64,000 bases of DNA from Armillaria gallica (lineage: Eukaryota > Basidiomycota > Agaricomycetes > Agaricales > Physalacriaceae), in contig JBANDB010000013.1 in the NCBI GenBank assembly GCA_037576215.1, forward strand, positions 1,426,001 through 1,490,000. The letters are read 5' to 3'. Position numbers and translations under genes: made by a program. Below are positions 54,985 to 64,000 of the stretch, piece by piece (the stretch's first letter is position 1; each line of letters starts with the position of its first letter). The notes under the pieces were generated by a model that had not been told where the DNA came from, did not search any database, and worked only from the letters and a program-made list of their open reading frames with translations.

Positions 54985-56351
54985 TGATATGCCGTCTACG
55001 TGTTCACACTTAGATTTTGCGATTTTATACAAATACTATTGCATATCTACCTTACACTAGTGATACAAAAAGGACTATAGCTGAGGCTTCGAGCTGATAG
55101 TTAGACTAGTACACAGCTAGTAGAGCCAGGACTTAGATGTGATACCACTAGTGGGTCAACTCTACCAGCCGGCCATACTAGTGACTTGAATGCTAGCAAG
55201 GTTAACTAAATATAGCCACTAGCAGACGAGTAACGTGACTAGCGCACCCAACAAGAGGCAGAGGGCACAAATCTCGTGAAGTTCAGTCACTAGTGGACCG
55301 ATCTGGGCACGCAATGCCTAAGTCAGGTTAACTAGTCATGCAGCAATCTCGAAGCAGGACTTAGAAATGAATTGGCAATGGATTAACCTTGCGGCAGATC
55401 CGACTAGTGCAATATGGATCTATTACGATCGGGACTAGTATAGCCAGGTTGCGCCTTTGATCATGATCGACAGCTGCTACAGGCACGTTCGCCAGTTCCA
55501 TCGTTTACCCTTGACACTAGTGGAGCATTGCTGCACCAAGGATACGGAATACCACCACTAGCGGAGCTCCTAGGCCCACTAGTCAGCAAGCGACCGTTTC
55601 TAGACCGACTATTGCGTGATTATTCACCATTACTCGTGACTAGCCAAGAAATTCTTATCAATAATACCCCTCTAGTCAGTTATTTATATCTCGATTGTAC
55701 CTTGATTGTCAGTATATAAGTAGTAGAATATGCTCACGTGCGGCAGGCAAGCCATCCCCGCAATTGTGACCTACTAGTCAGTATCTAGTGCCCCAATTAA
55801 AGGCTTTTGTGCTTAACCTCGATGAAGCGGCTACTAGTCGCTAAGTTACCCATAGCATTGAGTGAATAGAAGTGTCTTAGAGCAATCTTTTGTGTCCTGC
55901 AAAGGCCAAGAGTGTTTCAAAGTTAGTTCAAGCGAGTTCTCAAAGTTTAAAGTATTATTCTTAGGCCAAGAGCGCCACTAGTTTGCCTAGAAAGCGACTA
56001 GTCAAGTGTTTATTCACTTGTAAGACATTATAGGGCCAAGAGAGCCACTAGTTCAAAGCAGTCCCAGTCAGAGCGAGCGCAGTAGCTCAAGTCGAGTCAC
56101 TATTCATCCAATTGTGTCTTACCAACCCCACTAGTGCGAGTAGTACGCTTGTATAGCTCACTAGTAATGAAATAAAACGTCTTTAAACAACTTTCCTTGA
56201 TTATTGAAGTCTGCAGAGTGCTTCTATCATACTCGAAACGCCCAAATTCAATACATTGGTGATAAGTGTAGAGTTAGTGATTGGTTTAGTGTTGTTGGTG
56301 TTCATTGCCAGCCTCTAGTCCATTTGCCACTCGCCATTACTGAGCACATCA
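54985..56351 (+). repeat. Gypsy-3 5' LTR, ~1367 bp
   Basis: It starts TGATATGCCG where the Gypsy-2 RT frame breaks and ends GAGCACATCA, 2 nt before the PBS. TATA-like ATATAAGTAG lies near 55713 and an AATAAAAC near 56172. About 17 of the ACTAGT motifs are here. The 3' LTR is outside the window, so the borders rest on TG...CA, the PBS and the RT break. Confidence 0.8.
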
Positions 56352-56353
56352 TC

Positions 56354-56370
56354 TGGAGCCCACCGCGAGG
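56354..56370 (+). other. Gypsy-3 primer binding site
   Basis: TGGAGCCCACCGCGAGG is identical to the Gypsy-1 PBS. Both elements therefore probably prime from the same tRNA. Confidence 0.85.
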
Positions 56371-56841
56371 GAGTTTCAGACTTGATAATCTCATTGAATT
56401 AAGACTTTTATTTGACACTAGTCTTGTTAAATAAACTACTATTCAACCTAGCAGCTTGTACGCAATCTGTCTAACCAAGCCTCAGCGAAAGCAAAGGGCA
56501 AAGCTAGAGTAACAGAGCCCGCACAAGCATCGTCTTCGAGGCCAGCACCTAATAGTGCCGCCACAAGACCAAAAGGAAGATCAACAGCCAATTCAAAAGC
56601 TGCTGGTGTTGGAGTCCCATCTAACTACGACTTATTAAAGAATAAATGAAGTGCAACTGCACCACCCGATAGCCCACAAGCTAGGACAGAGCAGCGAATC
56701 AATGCGAATCTTAATGTCCAACAGACAAGACCCCTTGCACCGCACCCATGGCCAAGACCTTCCCCCTCTAGTGGATCAACAAACCCACTAGCCCCTGGAC
56801 AATCAAACTCCCAGTCCATTCAAACCGCTAGTAGACCGATC

Positions 56842-57603
56842 ATGTCTGCTAGCACCCAAAAGATGCCTAGACCGACGTCTAGGGACACGCCCAAGTTTGA
56901 TAGTGATGAGCCTGAGAACTTGCGTCGTTTCCTTGGTCAGATGGAGGATTTATTCTCCGACTATAGCATCACCGACGACGACGAGAAGAAGAAGAAACTA
57001 GTGAGGTACACGGATGCACGTACTGAAGAAGAATGGCAAGCATTGGAGGAGTATGATGGTGGTACCTTCGCCGAGTTCAAGGACGCGATCTTGAAGAACT
57101 ATCCAGAGGCAGCAGACACAGAGACAGGCACTTGGGAGAGGCTCATGCGTATTTCGCGTAAGTTCTCGAACCTTGGGGCTGACGAGCACAAGTCATACCT
57201 GAAATTCAAGCGCAGGTTCTTGACTGAAGCCAAGAAACTACAGAAGCCTCCAGCGCTAGTCACGAATCGTGAACTAGTGGAGAAATTCACTGAGTCATTG
57301 TCACCCATGTTTAGAGAAAACATCATGTCGCGATTGAGTATCAAGCGTGGAATCAAAAACGCGACAAGTGTGCCCGCCCCTGCTCCTGCTGCTGCTGCTG
57401 CCACAGCCGGTGCTGCTGCCACGGGTGCTGCTGTTGCTGCACCTGTAGTCGTGAGACCCATCAAGAGGCGTGAAGATATGCACACTCTCGATAAGGTTGT
57501 TGCTGAAGCAGATGATATCGCTCTCAACAGCTCTACTAGTTACCTTCTGTCAGGACTAGTGGAAGTGTATCATCGACCGGAGCCACTAGTGGTTCTGGAA
57601 TGA
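56842..57603 (+). CDS. Gypsy-3 gag, first frame (capsid-like)
   Basis: MSASTQKMPRPTSRDTPKFD introduces a capsid-like region (FDSDEPENLRRFLGQMEDLF, YPEAADTETGTWERL, FTESLSPMFRENIMSRL), then an Ala/Pro-rich tract (57361-57450). The same frame is open upstream only to a TGA near 56647, so the true start may be further 5' in another or mutated frame. Its stop overlaps the next start as ATGA (57600-57603). Confidence 0.75.
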   Translation: MSASTQKMPRPTSRDTPKFDSDEPENLRRFLGQMEDLFSDYSITDDDEKKKKLVRYTDARTEEEWQALEEYDGGTFAEFKDAILKNYPEAADTETGTWERLMRISRKFSNLGADEHKSYLKFKRRFLTEAKKLQKPPALVTNRELVEKFTESLSPMFRENIMSRLSIKRGIKNATSVPAPAPAAAAATAGAAATGAAVAAPVVVRPIKRREDMHTLDKVVAEADDIALNSSTSYLLSGLVEVYHRPEPLVVLE

Positions 57604-58364
57604 AGGCAGAATTTGAAGATGTGAAGCAGCAAGTAGCTGCTTTACTTGATCGCATTGATGTGAGTGAGAAACAGGCGAAGGAGCGTCAAGAACAAATATT
57701 GAAAGCCTTTCAACAAGGCGGAAATAATAGCTCCTCGTCTAAGCAATCGCAACCTCAGAATGAACACTCGGGAGCGGGACCAAATGACAACTGCTGGTAC
57801 AACTGGAAGCCTGGACATTATGTGAAGAATTGCCAGAACATCCAGAAGCATGTAGCAGAAGGTTTGTTGAAGCTCGTCGATAAGAAGTTCATGATGATAG
57901 ACGGGACAGCTATCCCGCATGAGCCAGCTCATCTCTGCCCAATGGATCGTATGCTTGCATCGTTGAATAAAAGGCAAGAACAGATGTTCTGGGAAGATGT
58001 TAGTGGGCCCGCTGGTATATTCAATATCAACGTACCTGATAACACTTCCTTGTATGTGAACAAGCCTCAAGATGCTAGAGACGAAGTAATTGACAAACTT
58101 TGCCAAGATCTGCAATATTGGCAGACTAGTACTCATGTTCCAACATCAGTTCAGCCTCAGTTGTTACAAGCACCTGTACCATCTACTAGTAGTCAGCCAA
58201 TGAATCAATCCTTTGACTCTAATGTGTTTTTGAACCAAATGAGGTCACTATTCAATCAGGCCGGTAGTCAGAATGCGACTAGTGGCCAGAACTTCGAAGG
58301 TCAGTATGTTGCCACATGCACTAGTGGTGGTGAGTCTTCCCAACAGGGTTTCGAAAGGGTCTGA
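57600..58364 (+). CDS. Gypsy-3 gag, second frame with degenerate zinc knuckle
   Basis: The frame starts with a coiled-coil-like segment (EFEDVKQQVAALLDRIDVSE). The nucleocapsid motif reads CWYNWKPGHYVKNC: the second Cys of C-x2-C-x4-H-x4-C is Asn, so zinc binding is doubtful. The rest is Gln/Ser/Asn rich. It starts in the ATGA overlap with the previous frame and ends in a TGATG overlap with the next (58362-58366). Confidence 0.7.
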   Translation: MKAEFEDVKQQVAALLDRIDVSEKQAKERQEQILKAFQQGGNNSSSSKQSQPQNEHSGAGPNDNCWYNWKPGHYVKNCQNIQKHVAEGLLKLVDKKFMMIDGTAIPHEPAHLCPMDRMLASLNKRQEQMFWEDVSGPAGIFNINVPDNTSLYVNKPQDARDEVIDKLCQDLQYWQTSTHVPTSVQPQLLQAPVPSTSSQPMNQSFDSNVFLNQMRSLFNQAGSQNATSGQNFEGQYVATCTSGGESSQQGFERV

Positions 58365-59674
58365 TGAAGGCTATGGGGAAGGATAAGTCGATCCCTACGA
58401 CTATTCCCCATAAACAGCCAGAGGACCATTTTAAAAACCGACCAAAGGGAACTGAACTGAAGAAATATGTAAAGAAAGCGATTGAACCAGTGTCTGATGA
58501 ATCTGATGAATCTGAAAACGAAATACCAGTACCGAGAGTACCCACTAGTAAGAAAGTCGTTGTGGAAATTCCCACTATCCGACCCACTAGTAAGAAACCG
58601 GTTACTGTAGAAGACGCTAGTGATGATGAGGATGAGGCCCCATGGCGAGAACTACCTTTTAGGAAAGTTCCGAGTGTAAGTTTCGTGCCCCTTCCCTCAG
58701 ACAGCGCAAACAAAAAGAAAACTAAAGTAAGATTTGATGAATCCAAAGCACCAGCGTATAAACATACGGCGCCTATCCATAAGGAAGGTAGAGTGCAAGA
58801 TGTCACATCTAAAGTATTGAAAACGCCTATTGTCTTGAATGCAGAAGAACTTATGGATCTGTTGGAGCCATTAAGAAAAGAGATCGCTAAGTTGATGGCC
58901 AAGAAAAGGATTTCGATGCAGCCAGTGACCAAACAGATGTATAGTGCGGGGGAGACTCAACCTGAGTCCAACCCATTGCCATTTAGTGAGACTAGTGATG
59001 AAGAAGATGCGACTGGTGAGGACTTGTCCTTGAAGTCTGATGCGATCGACATCCATGACTTGCCATCTGGGACGTTTATAGCTGTGCAATTCAATGTTGG
59101 CTTGATACCAGCTGGCTCTCTAATTATGTCCAACCCGTATCTTCAGTATCTTGACTCACTAGCGCCAGGAGAAAAGCCTAAGCAGGTAATAGTCGCGAAA
59201 GACTCGGCTAGTCTGCGAGCTGTGTATCCAGTAATCAATGGTGCAGGCGAAGAAGAAAGTGTAGTTGACGGAGGCTCGCAGATAGTATCGATGGCTAGTA
59301 TGATAGCAACCAAGCTCAGAGTAGCTTGGGATCCTGACATTACCATCCATATGCAGAGTGCGAATGGTCAACTAGAGAAAACCTTAGGGCTAGCGAGGAA
59401 TGTTCCGTTCCTTTTCAATGATATCACTGTGTACCTGCAAATACACATCATCGCTAGTCCAGCATATAAAGTACTACTAGGTCGTCCGTTTGATGTCCTC
59501 ACTGAGAGTGTAATCAGGAATCACGCAGATGGTGGCCAAATCATTATTATCACTGATCCAAACACTGGTCGAAGGTGCACTATTCCAACTTTCTTGAGGG
59601 GTGCGCCTCCTTGGGTTGCGAAAGCTGTTCCTAGAGCTACTGAAGAGGGTTTTCATTTGAACTCGATGAATTGA
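58364..59674 (+). CDS. Gypsy-3 protease frame
   Basis: A charged N-terminal half is followed by an aspartic protease: ESVVDGGSQIVSMASM (about 59260-59300), HMQSANGQLEKTLGLARNV and VLLGRPFDVL, clearly related to Gypsy-1 (DPGSQVISMSE, MQSANGTLNSSLGLARNV). The active-site D-x-G-S is intact. The stop TGA overlaps the following ATG as TGATG (59672-59676). Confidence 0.8.
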   Translation: MKAMGKDKSIPTTIPHKQPEDHFKNRPKGTELKKYVKKAIEPVSDESDESENEIPVPRVPTSKKVVVEIPTIRPTSKKPVTVEDASDDEDEAPWRELPFRKVPSVSFVPLPSDSANKKKTKVRFDESKAPAYKHTAPIHKEGRVQDVTSKVLKTPIVLNAEELMDLLEPLRKEIAKLMAKKRISMQPVTKQMYSAGETQPESNPLPFSETSDEEDATGEDLSLKSDAIDIHDLPSGTFIAVQFNVGLIPAGSLIMSNPYLQYLDSLAPGEKPKQVIVAKDSASLRAVYPVINGAGEEESVVDGGSQIVSMASMIATKLRVAWDPDITIHMQSANGQLEKTLGLARNVPFLFNDITVYLQIHIIASPAYKVLLGRPFDVLTESVIRNHADGGQIIIITDPNTGRRCTIPTFLRGAPPWVAKAVPRATEEGFHLNSMN

Positions 59675-60324
59675 TGAACGATCAAGGAGAGTTAGCCCTG
59701 CAAATCGTGCAGACTAGTGATGGTAAGTTTGAGATTGAAGGCTATATGAAGCCAAAAGAAGGTGCTAGTTTCTCAGAGAAAGAGCTATGCGACAGCTTCC
59801 TCATGGCTTCAATGGCTAGTGAAGAAAACCTTTTGCAAGATGAGCAAGCCAAGGGACTATTGAACTCTTACTTCCAAGGTAAGGTAGTTCCAGAAGGCTA
59901 TAAAATGCAATATCATGTGTGTGAGCACACTAGTGATGGCTCTCTGTTACTAGACGATACTGAAGTCCCAATCTATAATGTACTAGTTGATAACTTGCGC
60001 ACAAAATCAAAGACTAGCCAACCTACAAAGAAAAAGACGGCACTAGTCCCCGGTTTTGAGCACCTTGGTGCACGCATGAAGAGCCCCGACTTTAAGCCAG
60101 TTGCAGTGCTCGCTAGTAAGAAATATAAGCCTGTGGCACTAAAAGTAAAGCCACTATTAGGCGATCTGCTGGACAAGTTTCAAATAGTGAGAGACATTAA
60201 GGGTGATCCCCTCAAGGACATCCCACTATTGAGCACTAGCCTGCCAGAATATGTGCCTACAGCATGCTATACCCCTGAAAGAAAAGCTAAGATTGATGAA
60301 AACCATCCAGAAGGATTTCTATAG
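59674..60324 (+). CDS. Gypsy-3 frame between protease and RT
   Basis: It starts MNDQGELALQIVQTSDGKFE and ends at a TAG (60322) in frame with the RT frame 18 nt later. The RT frame's leader continues PEERKLMHHF, so TAG is probably a mutated sense codon and this was the N-terminal part of Pol. No catalytic domain is recognised in it. Confidence 0.65.
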   Translation: MNDQGELALQIVQTSDGKFEIEGYMKPKEGASFSEKELCDSFLMASMASEENLLQDEQAKGLLNSYFQGKVVPEGYKMQYHVCEHTSDGSLLLDDTEVPIYNVLVDNLRTKSKTSQPTKKKTALVPGFEHLGARMKSPDFKPVAVLASKKYKPVALKVKPLLGDLLDKFQIVRDIKGDPLKDIPLLSTSLPEYVPTACYTPERKAKIDENHPEGFL

Positions 60325-63300
60325 CCAGAAGAGCGCAAGCTAATGCACCATTTTATGACTATCCAAGAGCAAGCTTTTGCTTGGGATGACACGGAACGTG
60401 GGCATTTCCAAGAGGACTTCTTCCCGCCAATAGATATTCCTGTAGTACTGCACACTCCATGGGTTTTGAAGAATATCCCCATCCTGCCTGGAATCTACGA
60501 GAAAGTCTGTTGGATTATTAAATCCAAGATCGACGCTGGTGTATACGAGCCATCTAATTCCTCCTACAGATCGAGGTGGTTCTGTGTAATTAAGAAAGAC
60601 GGTAAAAGTCTTCGACTAGTGCATAGTTTGGAGCCTCTGAATGCAGTGACTATCGCGCATTCTGGGATTCCGCCGGCCACAGACGAACTATCTGAGCATT
60701 TTGCAGGAAGAGTGTGTGGCGGGTGTTTGGACCTGTATGTTGGATATGACGAGCGAGATATCGCGATTGGATCCAGAGACTATACTACGTTCCAAACTCA
60801 TTTCGGTTCGATGCGACTAGTGAAATTACCAATGGGTTGGACTAATTCGGTACCAATATTCCATGAAGATGTAACGCATATCCTACGAGAAGAAATACCA
60901 CATGTCACTCGTCCCTATATCGATGATGTACCTGTACGAGGGCCCAAAACTCGCTATGAAACTGAGGATGGGGGCTTTGAGACTATCCTGGAAAACCCTG
61001 GGATTCGTCGTTTTGTATGGGAACATATGCAGAACATGAATCGAGTGGTTCAACAGATGAAATATTGTGGAGGTACCTTCTCTGGACCTAAGACGTTCTT
61101 GTGTGTTGAGGAAATGATGGTGGTCGGTCATCTATGCACATATGAAGGAAGAAAAATCGAACCTGATAGAGCTGGAGTCATCAGTCATTGGGGTCCTTGT
61201 CAGCACCTCACAGATGTACGAGCCTTTCTGGGCACTTGTGGAGTCTGTCGAAAGTTTATAAGGGACTATTCGAAGATAGCGGAACCACTGGTCAAGTTGA
61301 CACGACTCAATGTATCCTTCGAGTGGGAGGCTGAACAGCAGCTAGCCATGGACAAGCTCAAGCATGCAGTCGTGACTAGTCCGGCTATTCGACTGATTGA
61401 CCTCACTAGTGATGCAGAAGTGGGTCTATGCGTTGATACTTTGTACAAAGCTGTTGGATTCTACATCTATCAAGTTGACGAGAAGGATCCTACCAAGCGC
61501 TATTATGTGCGCTTTGGTTCGATCACTATGAATGAAAGAGAAGCACGGTTTTCACAGCCCAAACGCAAGTTGTATGGTCTATTGCGAGCTTTAAAGGCTT
61601 GTCAGTATTGGCTTATTGGAATTCGCAACTTAGTGGTTGAGACCGATGCGCAGTACATCAAGGGTATGCTAAGCAACCCAGGAATGGGACCAAATGCCAC
61701 TATCAATTGTTGGATAGAGGATATCTTGATGTTTCATTTCACCCTTCGACATGTGAAAGGTAGTACTTTCCCTGCTGACGGACTATCGAGGCGAGATGCG
61801 CAACCTGGCGACAAGATCCATCCTGACTTGGAGGATTACGAGCTAGAGGACCATGGCCCTTTGCAGTTTGAAGTAGCGGAAGGGACTAGTGAGCTGCCGA
61901 AGGAACTAGAGGAATTTAAGAATGAAATTGATAGTCGAGGTGGTTACATGCACGCACTAGCCACTAGTATCGACAATTTTTCTGTAGAATTAGATGAAGC
62001 CCGCTCTCGTGAACTAGAACTAAGAAATCTTTACTTAGCACAGGAGAAAACCAATGAAACCATATGCCAGTTCTTGAAAGCGACTCCACTCATTCCTGAT
62101 CTCGAGTATAAGTTCGATCCTAACAAAAGAGAGGACTATCCAGAGAAACAATGGACTAGTAGTGGACTAGCACAAGATGGACAGCTGCCACATATCAGGA
62201 CTTGGTTGAGGAACCCTAGACACCGCCCAGAAGGACTTAACGACAAGCAGTACTTGACTTTCAAGCAGTACTGTCGTAACTTCTTCTTGGACAAAGAAGG
62301 CAGACTATATAGACGCAGTACTGAAGGAGACCACCAGCTAGTAGTGGATAAAGAGCATCAAATGTATATGATGAGATCGGCACACAACTCGTTAGGACAT
62401 AGAGGCTTTTACGCAACTAAGTCACTGTTGGAGCAACGGTTTTGGTGGCCAGAGTTGGAATGAGACGTCAGTTGGTATGTCAAGTCTTGTCATTTATGTC
62501 AAGTCAGACAGAAGACTATGGTCCGTATTCCACCCTCTGTCACCGAAACGCCTTCACTATTCCAGAAAGTACACTGCAATACTATGGTTATGACCCTGGT
62601 TTCTAATAAGTGCAGGTATATAGTTCACGCACGTGACTTGTTATCATCTTGGCCTGAAGCAAGGGCCTTACAGCAAGAAAATGCTAAAGCAATTGCGGTT
62701 TGATTCTTTGAGGATGTGATATGCAGGTGGGGCTGTCCCAACGAAATAGTAACTGATAATGGCGGACCTTGGGTCGCAGTTATACAGTGGCTAAGTGACA
62801 AGTATGGCATCACCGGCATAAAGATCACTCCTTACAACTCGCAAGCGAATGGAAAAATTGAAAGAGGCCATTGGGACATTCGTCAATCGGTATTTAAGGC
62901 GACTAGTGGCAACCCAAAGAAGTGGTTTTACTTCCTACCGCATGTGTTATGGGTGGACCGTATCACTATCAAACGCGGTACCGGTTGCTTGCCATATTTC
63001 ATGGCACTAGGCGCACATCCAATAGTACCCCTTGACATAGTAGAAGCTACTTGGCTAGTCAAGCCCCCAAGTGGAATCTTGAGCACCGAAGACCTTATTG
63101 GTATGAGGGTGACAGCACTAGCTAAGCATGCCAAACATATAATGGCCATGCGACAGAAAATTAATAAGAATAAGCTCGATACAGTACTACGCTACCAACA
63201 TGAGCACAAGGCCACTATCGTGGATTACGACTTCAAACCAGGTCGACTAGTGCTTATGTGGAACACGCGAGTCGAGGAAAGTCTCGATAGCAAGATGGAG

Positions 63301-63540
63301 CTGAGGTACTTGGGGCCACTAGTCATTATCAGAAGGACTAGGGGTGGTTCTTATGTCTTAGCAGAGTTGGATGGATCCATAGTGGGTGGCACAGTTGCTC
63401 AGTTTAGAGTAATTCCATACCATGCGAGGCATAGTATCGAGTTACCCAAGAAAGTTCATGATTTGATCGATGTAAGTCCCCAAACTCTTAAGGAGTTGGT
63501 GACTAGTGACGAGTCTGTCCCAACAGAATATCACTATTGA
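60325..63540 (+). pseudogene. Gypsy-3 pol: RT, RNase H, integrase with stops
   Basis: The frame 60343-62463 holds RT (WVLKNIPILPGIY, HSLEPLNAVT, intact YIDD at about 60918-60929) and RNase H (VGLCVDTL...LVVETDAQ), and ends in the integrase zinc domain (HNSLGHRGFYATKS). TGA codons at 62461 and 62701 interrupt; the rest is at 62464-63540. In the integrase core the first Asp is changed (HCNTM, about 62573), while VTDNG and ANGKIER are intact. It ends with the LRYLGPLVII-type C-terminal part. It aligns closely with Gypsy-1 pol. Confidence 0.88.
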
Positions 63541-63877
63541 CCCTTAGGCAAGAAACTATATGGTATAGACCAAGTTAGGCTGCAACAGAGCGACACTAGT
63601 GAGTCTGACAGCGAAGATTCAGGTTCGGAGGCTGAAGGATACCTTCAGCCCAATGAATATGATAGCAATAGTGATGAAGACAATGAAGTCCCCATCACTA
63701 GTCAACTGAGAAGCTCGAAAACTGCAGGCTAGAATGGTCAAACACACTTTATATTGCTAGGTAATGACGGTGTATGCTAGGTACTGTATCTAAGCAGTTG
63801 GAAATTATGAGAAATGACAGACTGGTGATTGAAAACTTTTATATATGGCAACTAGTGACCATTACAAACAGCTAGTG
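63541..63877. other. Gypsy-3 pol 3' flank
   Basis: The pol stop (63538-63540) is followed by an acidic reading (SESDSEDSGSEAEGYLQPNE) in another frame, ending at a TAG near 63730. This may be a former C-terminal extension after a frameshift. Three or four ACTAGT motifs lie here. Confidence 0.4.
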
Positions 63878-64000
63878 CTAGTCAAGCTTGGAACTAGAGG
63901 CAACGGGAGTAGGAGAATCGTCTTCCATAGGTACCAGGAGATGACTTTCGAGCTGCTTGACGACTTGGCCATGATGAGCAACCACAAACTTGCGGTACTT
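63878..64000 (-). CDS. 3' end of an antisense gene in Gypsy-3 (partial)
   Basis: A minus-strand frame enters from the right edge and ends at a TAG (63878-63880). The 40 visible residues begin KYRKFVVAHHGQVVKQLESH and end ASSSKLD. It lies just after pol and points toward it, exactly where Gypsy-1 carries its antisense genes. No domain is visible in this part. That it is a homologue of the Gypsy-1 antisense genes is inferred from position. Confidence 0.5.
   Translation of the reverse strand, partial: KYRKFVVAHHGQVVKQLESHLLVPMEDDSPTPVASSSKLD

Larger units (their letters stand above)
55056..63856. promoter_or_regulatory. element-wide array of the palindrome ACTAGT in Gypsy-3
   Basis: About 48 exact ACTAGT by eye between 55056 and 63856, most as (C/G)ACTAGTG or its complement. 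About two are expected by chance in 8.8 kb. They occur in the LTR (about 17), the leader, every gag-pol frame and the 3' region. Outside the element I noticed only about six in 55 kb (for example 15372, 31825, 35896, 42871, 45555). The copies fall in different reading phases (TSG, LV and so on), so protein sequence does not explain them. Confidence 0.85.
54985..64000 (+). mobile_element. Gypsy-3: Ty3/Gypsy element, 3' end beyond the window
   Basis: 5' LTR (54985-56351), PBS (56354-56370), gag, protease, RT/RNase H and integrase lie on the plus strand, followed by the tail of an opposite-strand gene at the edge. The organisation is the same as Gypsy-1, and the PBS is identical. ACTAGT occurs about 48 times from 55056 to 63856. 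Several stops and an integrase catalytic change make it non-autonomous. Confidence 0.92.

Overview
This window looks like a repeat-rich, gene-poor stretch of a filamentous basidiomycete (Agaricomycetes, mushroom-type) genome. The evidence is 50-65 nt introns with GTNNGN...YAG borders, caspase-like and Ndc10/GCR1-type proteins of kinds common in mushroom genomes, Ty3/Gypsy elements with basidiomycete-style DPGS/DGGS proteases, and many small non-autonomous elements. There is no sign of bacterial organisation.

Left third (1-16.5 kb): three copies of a caspase-fold (peptidase C14) sequence. Two are truncated (199-837 and 1457-2771). The third is an apparently intact seven-exon minus-strand gene (13311-16549, 972 codons by my exon model) that fuses a mushroom-specific N-terminal region to the caspase domain; its catalytic His is replaced by Tyr. 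Between them lies a multi-exon minus-strand gene of the SAP / Ndc10_II / GCR1_C type (about 6207-10385), related to Crypton tyrosine recombinases and flanked by TTCAC-rich repeats.

Middle (16.5-26.2 kb): no intact genes. There are decayed repeat units and three short DNA-transposon-like elements with terminal inverted repeats and 7-8 bp target duplications (19186-19620, 23854-24384, 24741-25368). For the first, a related sequence at 11.77 kb shows the empty site.

Right part (26.2-64 kb): three Gypsy LTR retrotransposons. Gypsy-1 (26209-40825) is complete with near-identical LTRs, PBS and PPT, and has gag-pol on the minus strand. Downstream of pol it carries two intron-rich genes on the opposite strand, each encoding a cysteine pattern that fits a fungal Zn2Cys6 cluster; one also has an AT-hook-like motif. 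Gypsy-2 (about 48.2-54.98 kb) is an old wreck interrupted by a solo LTR and cut by Gypsy-3. Gypsy-3 (54985 to beyond the window end) has the same layout, including the tail of an antisense gene at the right edge. Between Gypsy-1 and Gypsy-2 are two diverged copies of a further repeat.

The most interesting signal is that Gypsy-1 and Gypsy-3 are each saturated, in LTRs, introns and coding regions alike, with a private short motif: CGAACTTT (usually GCGAACTTT; about 28 copies) in Gypsy-1 and the palindrome ACTAGT (about 48 copies) in Gypsy-3. Together with antisense genes for Zn-cluster proteins, this suggests element-specific DNA-binding proteins that recognise motif arrays in their own element. 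The organisation resembles the VANC anti-silencing system of Arabidopsis VANDAL transposons, but in LTR retrotransposons. Counts were made by eye; function is inference.
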